This document shows, piece by piece, positions 39,184-48,634 of a stretch of 64,000 bases of DNA. The position numbers and the translations under genes are program-made. Under the pieces are notes generated by a model. That model saw only the letters and a list, made by a program, of their open reading frames with translations. It searched no databases and had not been told where the DNA came from. Where the stretch lies: positions 1 through 64,000 of the forward strand of contig JAFWGI010000005.1 of NCBI GenBank assembly GCA_017512425.1. Direction: 5' to 3'. Numbering within the stretch: the first letter of the stretch is position 1; each line of letters opens with the position of its first letter. The DNA comes from Hyphomicrobium sp. (GTDB lineage: Bacteria > Pseudomonadota > Alphaproteobacteria > Rhizobiales > Hyphomicrobiaceae).

Positions 39184-39521
39184 GACGACGGCGTTGCTTT
39201 AGCGTTCGCCAGCGAACGCATGTCCGTTACGCGCGGCGATAAAATGGTTTCAGCTCGCGTGTGCGCAATTGCCCGGAAACGCTATTCTCGCGAGCAAATG
39301 CAGCGGCTTGCACACGAAGCCTGGCGGCAAGGGCGGCGCGACACGCCGATTAATCATGGTTCTTCCGTCCTTGGGCGCGTATGGTTGCGTCAGACATCGT
39401 GATAGCGAGCGGGCGCATGGTCGGTGCGCATTTGATCCGCTGCACGTCGTCGATGGCGAAAAGCGATACCGAACCTTTCCGCCGCCCGGGCCGCACACGT
39501 TGCCCGATCACATGACGCCCA
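39184..39521. other. Gene-free region with inverted repeat
   Basis: About 340 bases between the thioredoxin gene and the TIGR02300 gene. It contains a perfect 8-base-pair inverted repeat, GCGTTCGC-CA-GCGAACGC (39202-39219). No gene, tRNA or RNA family is recognised; frames here have no start context or family resemblance. Confidence 0.5.
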
Positions 39522-39911
39522 ATGGGCAGAAAGCCGAACATGATAACCGCCGCCGTCGCGTCCAAACGCGGCATCAAACGCTATTGCCAAAGCGAGCCCT
39601 GCGGTTTGCCATTCTACGATCTCAATCGCGATCCCATCGCATGTCCCAACTGCGGCGAAGCCTATGTGCCCGCACCGATCGTCGCGATAAAGGCATCATC
39701 CGGCAAGCGCCCGCAGTATAAGTTGTTCAAACCGGTCGATCCCGTCGAGGAACCGGAAGAAAAGACTGAGGCCGCGGGCGACGACGCACTCGATGCCACG
39801 ACCGATGACAGCGATGAGATCGAAAAGGTCGATACCTTGCTTGAGATGGACGAGGAAGACGACGCCTCGGACACCATCGATACCGGCAGCAAAAAGGGTG
39901 AAATTGAATAG
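39522..39911 (+). CDS. TIGR02300 family protein
   Basis: A 129-residue protein of the alphaproteobacterial TIGR02300 family. The N-terminal part has a zinc-ribbon-like motif (RYCQSEPCGLPFYDLNRDPI, then ACPNCGEAY); the rest is a strongly acidic tail (EIEKVDTLLEMDEEDDASDT). The function is not known. Two starts are possible, 39522 and 39540. Nothing in the neighbourhood clarifies its role. Confidence 0.9.
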   Translation: MGRKPNMITAAVASKRGIKRYCQSEPCGLPFYDLNRDPIACPNCGEAYVPAPIVAIKASSGKRPQYKLFKPVDPVEEPEEKTEAAGDDALDATTDDSDEIEKVDTLLEMDEEDDASDTIDTGSKKGEIE

Positions 39912-40117
39912 GGGCGACAGGGCGCGTGGCGAATAGCGACGTCACGCGACCCGCTACCTACCGCCCCACTCGACAAGCGGGCCTATCTCGGGTAGGAAGC
40001 GGCCAACAAAAATCACCCAACAACGGGTTGCCCATCCGGGCTACATGAACGGTTCGGGGTCTTCTGACCGCCAAGCCGCTCCTCTGTGTTAATGAAAAAC
40101 AACGTGGAATCAAACAC

Positions 40118-40822
40118 ATGAACATTATTGCGCAGATCGAGCGCGAGCAGATGGACGCGGTCCTCTCGAAGCGTGGCGTTCCGGAATTCGGCCCCGGCGA
40201 TACCGTCAAAGTGATGGTCCGGGTCGTTGAATCTGCCGAAAAGGCAGATCCCAAGGACAAGAAGAAGGCAAAGGCCGGCGCTCCCGCCGCCGTCAACCGC
40301 CTGCAGGCCTACGAAGGCGTCGTGATCGCCCGCTCAGGCTCGGGCATCAACGAGAACTTCACGGTTCGCAAAATTTCCTACGGCGAAGGCGTCGAGCGCG
40401 TATTCCCGATCTATTCGCCGCACATCGCCGAAATCGAAGTCGTCCGCCGCGGCAAGGTGCGCCGCGCGAAACTTTATTACCTTCGTGGCCGCCGCGGTAA
40501 GGCCGCGCGCATCTTCGAAAACACGGGCGTCCGCGCACGCCGCCTCAACGCCGCTTGGAAAGGCTTCAAGAAGCCGAAGGGTGAGCCGGAAGATCTGCTG
40601 CAGATCAACGGCATCACAGCCGACGTCCAGGGCCGCCTGAAGCAGCTGAACCTATACCGTTTCGAACAGATCGCAACGCTGTCGGACGAGGATATGGCGA
40701 ACGTCGACGAGGCACTGAACCTCAAGGGCGCCATCGAAAAGCAGGATTGGGTTGGTCAGGCACAGCGCCTGATGGCTGAATCGACCGCCAGCGAAGTCCC
40801 GGCCGACGAGGCCCAGGGCTAA
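40118..40822 (+). CDS. rplS: 50S ribosomal protein L19 with extra C-terminal domain
   Basis: A 234-residue L19, far longer than the usual 115-130. The core is intact: VQAYEGV-equivalent [40 protein letters not shown] and [15 protein letters not shown]. There is a Lys/Ala-rich insertion of about 20 residues before LQAYEG. After residue 140 a tail of about 90 residues follows ([39 protein letters not shown], then [16 protein letters not shown]), which resembles the helix-hairpin-helix-like tail of alphaproteobacterial NuoE and some L21. Confidence 0.95.
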   Translation: MNIIAQIEREQMDAVLSKRGVPEFGPGDTVKVMVRVVESAEKADPKDKKKAKAGAPAAVNRLQAYEGVVIARSGSGINENFTVRKISYGEGVERVFPIYSPHIAEIEVVRRGKVRRAKLYYLRGRRGKAARIFENTGVRARRLNAAWKGFKKPKGEPEDLLQINGITADVQGRLKQLNLYRFEQIATLSDEDMANVDEALNLKGAIEKQDWVGQAQRLMAESTASEVPADEAQG

Positions 40823-40845
40823 ACGCCATCGGCAGATCGAATATG

Positions 40846-40876
40846 AAAAGCGCCGGATGGATCATCCGGCGCTTTT
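40846..40876 (+). terminator. Terminator after rplS
   Basis: A perfect 14-base-pair inverted repeat, AAAAGCGCCGGATG-GAT-CATCCGGCGCTTTT, 24 bases after the stop. The A and T ends make it usable on either strand. Confidence 0.9.
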
Positions 40877-40929
40877 GTTTTGGCGTGCATGACGGGGCTG
40901 AGATGCACGCCGCGAATGGGTTTTACCGG

Positions 40930-41262
40930 TCAGCTGTCTTTTGGATCGTGCGCCACCGGTTCCGAACCTTGCTGGAGCGCTTTGAGCTGGCGGTCTTCAA
41001 TGCAATTCAACATCAGTTTGTAGCTCGGTTTACCGCCGCCCTCGATCGAGTCTTTGCAGGCCTTACGGTCTTCGGCGGGAACGGCCGCCCAGCGCAGCAG
41101 AAGCGAAGAGCGGTTCTGGCTTTCGATCCGCGGACACTGCGCGCCGAGGCTGGAGCTTGAGCAGATCTCGCCGATCTCCCAGCGCGGCGCCGAGTCGCCG
41201 GCGAACGCCGATCCTGCGGCCAAAATCATCGTCGTCCCAAGTAAGGTTGCCCGTACCAGCAT
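40930..41262 (-). CDS. Exported cysteine-containing protein, unknown
   Basis: A 110-residue protein with a signal peptide (MLVRATLLGTTMILAAGSAF, cleavage after AFA), then a mature domain with three or four cysteines (EICSSSSLGAQCPRIES, ACKDSIE, LNCIEDRQL) and a likely helical end. The spacing resembles small periplasmic proteins with one or two disulfides. No family recognised. ATG 41262 gives the signal peptide its normal start. Confidence 0.75.
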   Translation of the reverse strand: MLVRATLLGTTMILAAGSAFAGDSAPRWEIGEICSSSSLGAQCPRIESQNRSSLLLRWAAVPAEDRKACKDSIEGGGKPSYKLMLNCIEDRQLKALQQGSEPVAHDPKDS

Positions 41263-41379
41263 GTGCGAACTCCGTGCGGATGGAAAATTCGGCATGGCAG
41301 CAGGGTACGTTAGGCAGCACGTTATAGCATTTCACTTCCTGGTGAGCGCGGCGTGATGCCGGCGCGATGCGAGGGGCAC

Positions 41380-41410
41380 AAAAAAACGACGGCCTTTGCA
41401 AGCCGCCGTT
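41380..41410 (-). terminator. Terminator after the OmpA-family gene
   Basis: On the minus strand AACGGCGGC pairs with GCCGTCGTT around a TTGCAAAG loop, followed by TTTTTT. It lies 25 bases beyond the OmpA stop. Confidence 0.8.
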
Positions 41411-41435
41411 TGCCAATTCAATATTTCCCGCGCGG

Positions 41436-43127
41436 TCAGCCAGGCGTGACGACAAATTCAATTCTGCGGTTTTGGGCACGGCCTTTTACGGTCGCGTTGT
41501 CGCCGACAGGCTTGTCTTCGCCTAAGCCAACGGCCTTCAGTTTCGACAGCGGCACACCGGCTCTGGTCAAATACATGATGACCGCCTTCGCGCGCAGGTC
41601 AGAAAGCGTCTGATTGCTTTTCGGACGGCCGGTATTGTCGGTATGGCCGCGCACTTCGATGACGACGCCGCCACAGTCCTTGGCGAGCTTGGCAATCTTG
41701 TCGAGCGACCCGTAGTTCTCCGGCGTCACGTCCCAGCGCTGGACGGCGAACGTCAAGCCGCCGAGTTGCGCCTCTGCGTTGAGCGCATCACGGCAGGCTT
41801 CGACAGCTTCCTGCGTTGCCGGAGTCACTTCGGGTGGGGACGCGACGGCCGCCGTGTAGTCGGGGTTCGCAGCAGCAGCAGCCGCCCACGGCTGGTTCGC
41901 GTCGGCTTTTTCAGCAACGCCATAGTATGAGCTCACGCCCTTGTCTCCGGTTGGCGCCGGCGCTGGTTCCGCTGGTTGTGTTTCGGTGGCAGCCGCCATT
42001 GGCTCTGCAGCGGCGGGTGGATCTGGTTGTTCAGCCGCCGGAGCTGTTGCTGCCGGTTGTTCGGCAGGCGCCGCAGCGACGACGGCCGCGGCTTCACCGG
42101 GCGTGTAATCGGGATTCGCCGACGCTGGCGCAGCCCAAGGCTGATCTTCATCGGGCATTTTGGCGAACCCGAAATATGATGTCTGGCCCGTTCCGCCGGT
42201 CGCTGCCGGCGCAGGCTGTTCGGCGGCGGTTTGCGCTTCTGCAGCCGCGGCCGGTTCCGGCGAAGGCTCGGGAGCAGGTTCAGCGACCGCCGATTCCGCC
42301 GCTGCCGCATAATCCGGATTCGCTGCAGCAGCGGCCGCCCACGGCTGATCGGCGTCGGGCTTGCTTGCAAGGCCGTAGTACGACGTAACGCCGACGCCGA
42401 GCGACGCCGGCGCTGCTTCGGGTTCGGCTTGTGCTTGTGCTTCCGCCGCCGGTGCCGGGGCATCGGGTTCTGCCGCGGGGGCCGCCGCGACGGCTGGGTC
42501 TTCCGCCGGGGCAGGTGCTGGCTCTGCCGCAGCTTCAGGTGCAGGTTCGGCGGCGGGCGTGGGCGTCTCGGCGGTGGCAGCGACAGGCGTTTCACCAGTG
42601 GCGTCGGCAGGCTCATAGTCGGGGTTCATGGTTGCAGCACCCGCCCATGCGGCGACAGCGGTGCCGTTGCTCGATCCTTCGCTCGATCCGTAAAAGTGTG
42701 TGACGCCGGCCACCGGTGCTGCGGCCGCCGCTGGCGGCTGCTGCTCCGTCGCCGCGGCTTGTTCCGCAGCAGCCTCTTGCTCAACCTGTGGCTCAACCTG
42801 TGCCTCTAACGGCGGCTCAGCAGGCTGGTCATCCGCCGGCGGCGTGACGCTCTTGGAGCGATCGGGCTGTGCGGCCTCAATAGCCTTCTCTGCAACTTCG
42901 GCAACTTTGGTTTTGGTGTCAGACGCTAGCTTCGCAACTTTTGCGCTGACGTCGGCGCCTTCAATGCCGACCGATTTGATATTCGCGACAACGGCACCAC
43001 CTTCAGGTAGTCCGAGCGCGTGACGCACGGTCTGAGACAACCCGTGAATGCCTTTTTCTGACGCAACTCCGACCGCCACCAATCCGGCGATGACCGCGAA
43101 CAGCACCACAGCGAAAATATGCTTCAT
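41436..43127 (-). CDS. OmpA-family protein with four YYG-PWA-NPDY repeats
   Basis: A 563-residue protein. Residues 1-22 form a signal/anchor helix. A Pro/Ala/Glu-rich region (about 90-430) carries four copies of a unit reading roughly S-Y-Y-G-x5-7-(D)QPWAAAAAANPDY (positions 143-171, 248-273, 316-341, 399-424); the first copy is less regular. The C-terminal OmpA domain (about 450-563) has IEVRGHTDNTGRPKSNQTLS, AVIMYLTRAGVPLSKL and GRAQNRRIEFVV, and binds peptidoglycan. The protein probably tethers an envelope structure to the wall. Confidence 0.88.
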   Translation of the reverse strand: MKHIFAVVLFAVIAGLVAVGVASEKGIHGLSQTVRHALGLPEGGAVVANIKSVGIEGADVSAKVAKLASDTKTKVAEVAEKAIEAAQPDRSKSVTPPADDQPAEPPLEAQVEPQVEQEAAAEQAAATEQQPPAAAAAPVAGVTHFYGSSEGSSNGTAVAAWAGAATMNPDYEPADATGETPVAATAETPTPAAEPAPEAAAEPAPAPAEDPAVAAAPAAEPDAPAPAAEAQAQAEPEAAPASLGVGVTSYYGLASKPDADQPWAAAAAANPDYAAAAESAVAEPAPEPSPEPAAAAEAQTAAEQPAPAATGGTGQTSYFGFAKMPDEDQPWAAPASANPDYTPGEAAAVVAAAPAEQPAATAPAAEQPDPPAAAEPMAAATETQPAEPAPAPTGDKGVSSYYGVAEKADANQPWAAAAAANPDYTAAVASPPEVTPATQEAVEACRDALNAEAQLGGLTFAVQRWDVTPENYGSLDKIAKLAKDCGGVVIEVRGHTDNTGRPKSNQTLSDLRAKAVIMYLTRAGVPLSKLKAVGLGEDKPVGDNATVKGRAQNRRIEFVVTPG

Positions 43128-43245
43128 CAGATAACGTCCTCCCGAAACGTGGCCTTTGACGTCTTCCGGTCAATTGGCGCGCAGCCTTTTTTGCACTAAT
43201 TTGCTATAGAGACGAGATCATTCAAGTTTTGCGGCGCAAAAACAC

Positions 43246-44079
43246 ATGTCCAACGTTGAAGTAACCCGCTCGGCGAGCCGGGACGGAAAAATTCCATTGC
43301 ATGGCCCCGAGGCCTTTGCGGGCATGCGCAAAGCTGGCCGCTTGGCCGCTCAGGCGCTTGATATGCTCGTGCCGCTCATACATCCAGGTATGCCGACCGA
43401 CAAAATCGATAGCTTGCTGATGGAATACGCGTTGGGTCACGGCGCCGTTCCCGCGACCCTCAATTATCGCGGCTATCGCTACGCCAGCTGCACCTCGATT
43501 AACCATGTGGTCTGCCACGGCATGCCGAACGCGAAGCCATTGAAGGACGGCGACATCGTCAACATCGATGTGACCCTTATCGTCGACGGCTGGCATGGCG
43601 ATACCAGCCGGATGTACGCCGTCGGCAACGTCAAGCGCCGTCCTGAACGCCTGATCGAGATCACGTACAAATCGCTGATGCTCGGCGTTGCAGCGGTGAG
43701 GCCCGGTGCCACGACCGGCGATATCGGCGCCGCGATACAGCGATATGCGGAAAGCGAAGGCTGCAGCGTGGTGCGCGATTTCTGCGGCCACGGTTTGGGC
43801 CGCGTCTTCCATGACCGGCCGAACATCCTGCATTACGGCGAGCCTGGCGAAGGCATCATTCTTGAACCCGGCATGCTGTTCACGATCGAGCCGATGATCA
43901 ACCTCGGCAAGCCGCACGTGAAAATTCTGGCCGACGGCTGGACAGCGGTGACGCGCGATCGCGAACTCTCGGCACAGTTCGAACACACGGTCGGCGTGAC
44001 CGAAACCGGCGTCGAGATTTTCACGGCATCGCCCAAGGGCTTCGACTGCCCGCCCTACAAAATCGATCAAGCCGCTTAA
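43246..44079 (+). CDS. map: Methionine aminopeptidase type I
   Basis: A 277-residue metalloprotease that removes the starting methionine. Metal ligands lie in VNIDVTLIVDGWHGDTSRMY (two Asp), the His-containing FCGHGLGRVFHDRPNILHY, LFTIEPMINLG (Glu) and AQFEHTVGVTETG (Glu). It is divergent from the OmpA-family gene and nine bases upstream of radC. Confidence 0.96.
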   Translation: MSNVEVTRSASRDGKIPLHGPEAFAGMRKAGRLAAQALDMLVPLIHPGMPTDKIDSLLMEYALGHGAVPATLNYRGYRYASCTSINHVVCHGMPNAKPLKDGDIVNIDVTLIVDGWHGDTSRMYAVGNVKRRPERLIEITYKSLMLGVAAVRPGATTGDIGAAIQRYAESEGCSVVRDFCGHGLGRVFHDRPNILHYGEPGEGIILEPGMLFTIEPMINLGKPHVKILADGWTAVTRDRELSAQFEHTVGVTETGVEIFTASPKGFDCPPYKIDQAA

Positions 44080-44088
44080 GGGTCAGCT

Positions 44089-44838
44089 ATGCCGCGCGGT
44101 CGCGAGTCTGGCGCTGGAAAGACCGCTGCCGAAGAGCAAGGCGCTTTGTTCAGCGCCGAGCGCGTAGCCGACGACAAAGTCGGCCACCGTCAGCGCTTGC
44201 GTGACCGCTTCCGCAACGGCGGTGCGGTCGCAGTCCCCGATTACGAACTTCTCGAAATGATCCTGTTTCGCGTTTTCCCGCGCGGCGACACCAAACCGGT
44301 CGCCAAGCGCTTGCTGGCCAAATTCGGATCGTTTGCCGAGGTGGTCTCGGCACCTCCGGAGCGCTTGAAGGAAGTCGACGGCATCGGCGACCGCGCTGTC
44401 GACGAGTTGAAGTTGATCAAGGCCGCGGCGGAGCGGCTGACGCGCGGCGAGATCGTCAACAAGCCGGCGCTGTCATCCTGGACGGGCGTGCTCGACTATT
44501 TGCGCCTCGCGCAGGGGTTCGCAGAGCGCGAGCAATTCCGCATTCTGTTTCTCGATAAAAAGAATCATTTGATTGCTGACGAAGTGCAAGGGCATGGCAC
44601 CGTCGATCACACGCCAGTGTACGTTCGCGAGGTCGTCAAGCGCGCGCTCGAACTTTCGGCATCTGCGATTATCCTCGTGCACAATCACCCGTCCGGCGAT
44701 CCGGCACCGTCGCCCGCCGATGTCACGATGACCAAACAAATCATGGACGCCGCTCGGCCGCTCGGCGTCTCGGTCCACGATCACATCATCGTCGGCCGTC
44801 ACGGCCACGCGAGTTTGAAAGCGTTGAAGCTGATGTGA
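44089..44838 (+). CDS. radC: DNA repair protein RadC (JAB domain)
   Basis: A 249-residue RadC (UPF0758). The N-terminal helix-hairpin-helix is [17 protein letters not shown]; the JAB/MPN metal motif is [20 protein letters not shown], with HxH and a downstream Asp. The exact role of RadC is debated. It follows map by nine bases and probably shares its transcript. Confidence 0.93.
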   Translation: MPRGRESGAGKTAAEEQGALFSAERVADDKVGHRQRLRDRFRNGGAVAVPDYELLEMILFRVFPRGDTKPVAKRLLAKFGSFAEVVSAPPERLKEVDGIGDRAVDELKLIKAAAERLTRGEIVNKPALSSWTGVLDYLRLAQGFAEREQFRILFLDKKNHLIADEVQGHGTVDHTPVYVREVVKRALELSASAIILVHNHPSGDPAPSPADVTMTKQIMDAARPLGVSVHDHIIVGRHGHASLKALKLM

Positions 44839-44843
44839 CGGCG

Positions 44844-46136
44844 TCACGATCGATCGATCGTGCTCGTGTGCTTGGTGTCGCGCATCATGGCGTAGACGGC
44901 CAACGACAGCGCGATAGCGCCAGTGACGTACCAGTAGAACGCCGTCTCGTGGCCGATGCTCTTGAGCCAGAGCGCAACATACTCCGCCGTGCCACCGAAT
45001 AACGCGACTGTAAACGCGTAGGGCAGGCCGACGCCCAGCGCTCGGACGTGCGTCGGGAACAGCTCGGCTTTGACGACGGCGTTGATGGCCGTATAGCCGG
45101 ATACGATCACGAGGCCCGCCAACACCAGCGTGAACGCGATATAGGGATCGCGCGTGTCCGCAATCATGGTCAGAAGCGGCACGGTGCACAGCGTGCCGAG
45201 CACGCCGAACGTCACAAGCACAGGCCGGCGCCCAACGACGTCCGAAATCGCGCCGACGACGGGCTGCAACAGCATGTAGACGAAGAGCGCGCAGGCCGCG
45301 ATCAGCGTCGCGGTATCTTTCGCAAACCCTGACGTGTTGACGAGAAATTTCTGCATGTACGTCGTGAACGTATAGAACGCGATCGTACCGCCAAGCGTCA
45401 GGCCGACAACGATCGCGACTTCGCGGGGATGCTCAAGCAAGGCTTTCAGCGTGCCATCGCGCCGCCCGGATGAAACAAACGCTTCCGTCTCGTGCATATC
45501 GCGGCGCATGAGGTACGCGACGACGGCGAGACAAGCGCCGATGACGAACGGGATGCGCCAGCCCCAGTCCTCAAGCTGGTCATGGGTCAACACGAAGCGT
45601 TGCAGCACGACCAGCACGAGCATCGCCGTCAACTGCCCGCCGATCAACGTGACGTACTGGAAGCTCGAATAGAAACCGCGATGCCGCGACGTCGCCATTT
45701 CCGAAAGATATGTCGCGCTCGTTCCGTATTCGCCGCCGAGGCTCAACCCCTGCAACAGGCGCGCGAACAGCAAAAGGATGGGCGCCGCGATACCGATCGT
45801 TTCATACGTTGGCGTCACAGCGATGAGCGCCGATCCGAAACACATGAGCAGGACTGATGCGGTCAGCGCAACACGGCGTCCGTGCTGGTCGGCCATGCGC
45901 CCGAAAAGCCAGGCACCGACAGGACGCATCAAAAATCCGAACGCAAAGATCGCAGCCGTATTCAGAAGCTGAGCGGTCTGGTCGCCCTCGGGGAAGAACG
46001 CCTTGGCAAAATACAGCGAGAACGCTGCGTAGACATAGAAGTCATACCATTCCACGAGATTACCAGACGACCCGACCAGGATCGCGCGCACGCGCTGACC
46101 TGCGGTCAGATTTTTCGTCCCCGATGAAGCCGTCAA
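44844..46136 (-). CDS. MHS-family major facilitator (2-oxoglutarate permease-like)
   Basis: A 430-residue transporter with about 12 membrane segments. The MHS signature is GSSGNLVEWYDFYVYAAFSL, with GFLMRPVGAWLFGRMADQHG and LLQGLSLGGEYGTSATYLSE. Relatives import 2-oxoglutarate, citrate, proline or shikimate with protons; the substrate here is uncertain. It converges with radC and diverges from trxB. Confidence 0.9.
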   Translation of the reverse strand: MTASSGTKNLTAGQRVRAILVGSSGNLVEWYDFYVYAAFSLYFAKAFFPEGDQTAQLLNTAAIFAFGFLMRPVGAWLFGRMADQHGRRVALTASVLLMCFGSALIAVTPTYETIGIAAPILLLFARLLQGLSLGGEYGTSATYLSEMATSRHRGFYSSFQYVTLIGGQLTAMLVLVVLQRFVLTHDQLEDWGWRIPFVIGACLAVVAYLMRRDMHETEAFVSSGRRDGTLKALLEHPREVAIVVGLTLGGTIAFYTFTTYMQKFLVNTSGFAKDTATLIAACALFVYMLLQPVVGAISDVVGRRPVLVTFGVLGTLCTVPLLTMIADTRDPYIAFTLVLAGLVIVSGYTAINAVVKAELFPTHVRALGVGLPYAFTVALFGGTAEYVALWLKSIGHETAFYWYVTGAIALSLAVYAMMRDTKHTSTIDRS

Positions 46137-46286
46137 AAAATCCTCCCCCGAATGCCCGCGAACCCTAGCAGCCGCGCCGCTTTAGCGCAGCAAAAGGTTG
46201 TAACGGGATTGCGTTCCCAGCCATCATTGACGATGGCCCGACGACACCCCTAATAACGGGCTCTCGCAGTCACAGGAACGACCATC

Positions 46287-47252
46287 ATGGCCACGCCACC
46301 ACGCCACGCGCGCGTTTTGATTTTGGGATCAGGCCCGGCGGGCTACACCGCCGCGATTTACGCCGCGCGCGCCATGCTGAAGCCGTTGCTGATCCAGGGG
46401 TCGCAGCCGGGCGGCCAATTAACGATCACGACCGACGTCGAAAACTACCCGGGCTTCGCCGATCCGATCCAGGGTCCGTGGCTGATGGAGCAGATGCAGG
46501 CGCAGGCCGAGCACGTCGGCACCGACATCATCATGGACCACATCAACAAGGTCGATCTCAAGGCGCGCCCCATTCGCCTCGAAGGCGATAGCGGCGATGT
46601 CTATACGGCCGACACGTTGATCATCTGCACGGGCGCACAGGCGCGCTGGCTCGGTATTCCGTCGGAAGAAACCTTCAAAGGCCACGGCGTTTCGGCGTGC
46701 GCGACCTGCGACGGCTTTTTCTACAAGGGCAAGGAAGTCATGGTCATCGGCGGCGGCAACACCGCGGTCGAGGAAGCGCTGTTTCTGACGAACTTCGCCA
46801 AGCGCGTGACCATCGTCCATCGCCGCGATCATTTCCGCGCGGAAAGAATCCTGCAGGAACGCTTGTTCAAGAATCCGAAGATCGACGTCATCTGGGATTC
46901 GGCCGTCGAGGAAGTCATCGGGACGACGGCGCCGAAGTCGGTGACGGCCGTCCGCTTGAAAAACGTCAAGACTGGCGCGATCACCGAGCGTCCCGTCGAT
47001 GGCTTCTTCGTCGCTATCGGCCACGCACCGGCGACGGAACTCTTCAAAGGCCAGTTGCCGACGACACCGTCGGGCTATCTGATCACTGCGCCGGATTCGA
47101 CGGCGACGGCGATCCCGGGCGTGTTCGCAGCCGGCGACGTCAAGGACGAGGTCTTCCGCCAGGCGGTGACTGCGGCCGGTATGGGCTGCATGGCGGCGCT
47201 CGAGGCCGAACGCTATCTCGCGCAAGCCGGCCTTGCAGAGGCCGCCGAGTAG
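46287..47252 (+). CDS. trxB: Thioredoxin-disulfide reductase
   Basis: A 321-residue NADPH/FAD enzyme that reduces thioredoxin. The FAD motif is [20 protein letters not shown], the redox pair is [20 protein letters not shown] (CATC), and [20 protein letters not shown] is the C-terminal FAD motif. Normal length. A LysR gene follows after about 200 bases. Confidence 0.97.
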   Translation: MATPPRHARVLILGSGPAGYTAAIYAARAMLKPLLIQGSQPGGQLTITTDVENYPGFADPIQGPWLMEQMQAQAEHVGTDIIMDHINKVDLKARPIRLEGDSGDVYTADTLIICTGAQARWLGIPSEETFKGHGVSACATCDGFFYKGKEVMVIGGGNTAVEEALFLTNFAKRVTIVHRRDHFRAERILQERLFKNPKIDVIWDSAVEEVIGTTAPKSVTAVRLKNVKTGAITERPVDGFFVAIGHAPATELFKGQLPTTPSGYLITAPDSTATAIPGVFAAGDVKDEVFRQAVTAAGMGCMAALEAERYLAQAGLAEAAE

Positions 47253-47458
47253 GCGCTCGCCGTTTTCCGCGATTTTTGACCTATATCAGCGATTGGGTTG
47301 CCTCGGCAACGACCACGAAGCGGCATCAATTCCGCGTATGGGCCGAAAAATCGCAGATTTGCGCGGGCCGCGCCCTTGCCGTGCGCTGAGCGCATAGCTA
47401 CATTGTTGCAACGCGGCAAAGGCTCTGCTGTCCGATTGGACGACCTAGAGGCAAACTA

Positions 47459-48346
47459 ATGGACTGGGACAAGCTCCGTATCTTCCACGCGGCGGCGGAG
47501 GCGGGCAGCTTCACGCACGCGGGCGAAGCGCTCCATATGAGCCAGTCGGCTGTCAGCCGTCAGATCTCGTCGCTCGAAGCCGATCTCAAGGTGACGCTGT
47601 TCCACCGTCACGCACGCGGCCTCATGCTGACCGAGCAGGGCGAACTGCTGAACCGCACTGTCGCTGAAGTCTTCTCAAAGCTCCAGACAGCCGAAACGCT
47701 TTTGTCCGACGCCGCAACCAAGCCCTCTGGCGAACTGCGCGTTACGGCGCCGATCGGCTTCGGCACAGTCTGGATGACCCAGCGCCTGCGCGAATTCGCC
47801 GACCTCTATCCGGAAATTCGCGTCGAGCTGATCCTCAACGACGAACAGGTCGATATCGGCATGCGCGCTGCCGACGTTGCGATCTGGACGCGGGAACCGG
47901 AACAGGCCGACCTGATCCGACGGCCGCTGTTTTCGAGCCGCGTCCGCGCCTTTGCCTCGGCCCAGTACATCCGCAAATTCGGTACGCCGCAGACGCTGGC
48001 GGAACTCGATAATCATAGGATTATCGTCTATTCCGGCCAGCCGGCACAGCACCTGCACGCCATGAGCTGGATCGAGAACGCGGGACGCGACGGTCGCGGC
48101 CCGCGCGATGCCGTGCTCAAAATCAATTCGGTTGTGGCGATCAAATACGCGATCCGTGCCGGTATCGGCATCGGCATGATTCCGGACTACATGACGGAAG
48201 CCGACAGTGACCTAGTGCCGGTGCTGGCCGAGATCGAGCAGCCGACGCTGCCCTTGATCTTCGCCTATCCCGAAGAGCTCAGAAACTCGAAAAAGGTCCA
48301 GCTCCTGAGGGACTTCCTAGTCTCACAAGCGCGCGAATGGAAATAG
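47459..48346 (+). CDS. LysR-family transcription regulator
   Basis: A 295-residue regulator. The N-terminal winged helix is FHAAAEAGSFTHAGEALHMS and QSAVSRQISSLEADLKVTLF, and the effector domain starts near SGELRVTAPIGFGTVWMTQR. The gene sits downstream of trxB, a pairing seen in many rhizobia. Its effector and targets are unknown; the 206 bases upstream could contain an operator, but I did not identify one. Confidence 0.92.
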   Translation: MDWDKLRIFHAAAEAGSFTHAGEALHMSQSAVSRQISSLEADLKVTLFHRHARGLMLTEQGELLNRTVAEVFSKLQTAETLLSDAATKPSGELRVTAPIGFGTVWMTQRLREFADLYPEIRVELILNDEQVDIGMRAADVAIWTREPEQADLIRRPLFSSRVRAFASAQYIRKFGTPQTLAELDNHRIIVYSGQPAQHLHAMSWIENAGRDGRGPRDAVLKINSVVAIKYAIRAGIGIGMIPDYMTEADSDLVPVLAEIEQPTLPLIFAYPEELRNSKKVQLLRDFLVSQAREWK

Positions 48347-48489
48347 GCGACTTCGCATAGCTGCCGGCCAGCGCGCGCTGATCCATCGGTTAAGCGGTTC
48401 GTATACCTTCACATCAGGCGTGGTGCGGCTCGGGTTGTTTTGCCACCCCCGGACCAAACCGCCGTCTGGAACGTCTGTTCCTGACTTGG

Positions 48490-48511
48490 CCGGGCTGAGC
48501 GATCAGCCCGG
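48490..48511. terminator. Hairpin between the LysR gene and leuC
   Basis: CCGGGCTGA-GCGA-TCAGCCCGG is a perfect 9-base-pair stem, followed by TCCTTTG. It may terminate the LysR transcript or form part of the leuC leader; the T tract is weak. Confidence 0.55.
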
Positions 48512-48634
48512 TCCTTTGCCGGCATAAGCAAAAATTCTGGAGCCCGCGACGCTCCGTGATTTGCGAAACGCGTGTCCTGCCGCTATCTAACGGGCCTGAA
48601 CCCGATATTCGGCGGCGCAAAGGCTTTTCGCGAC

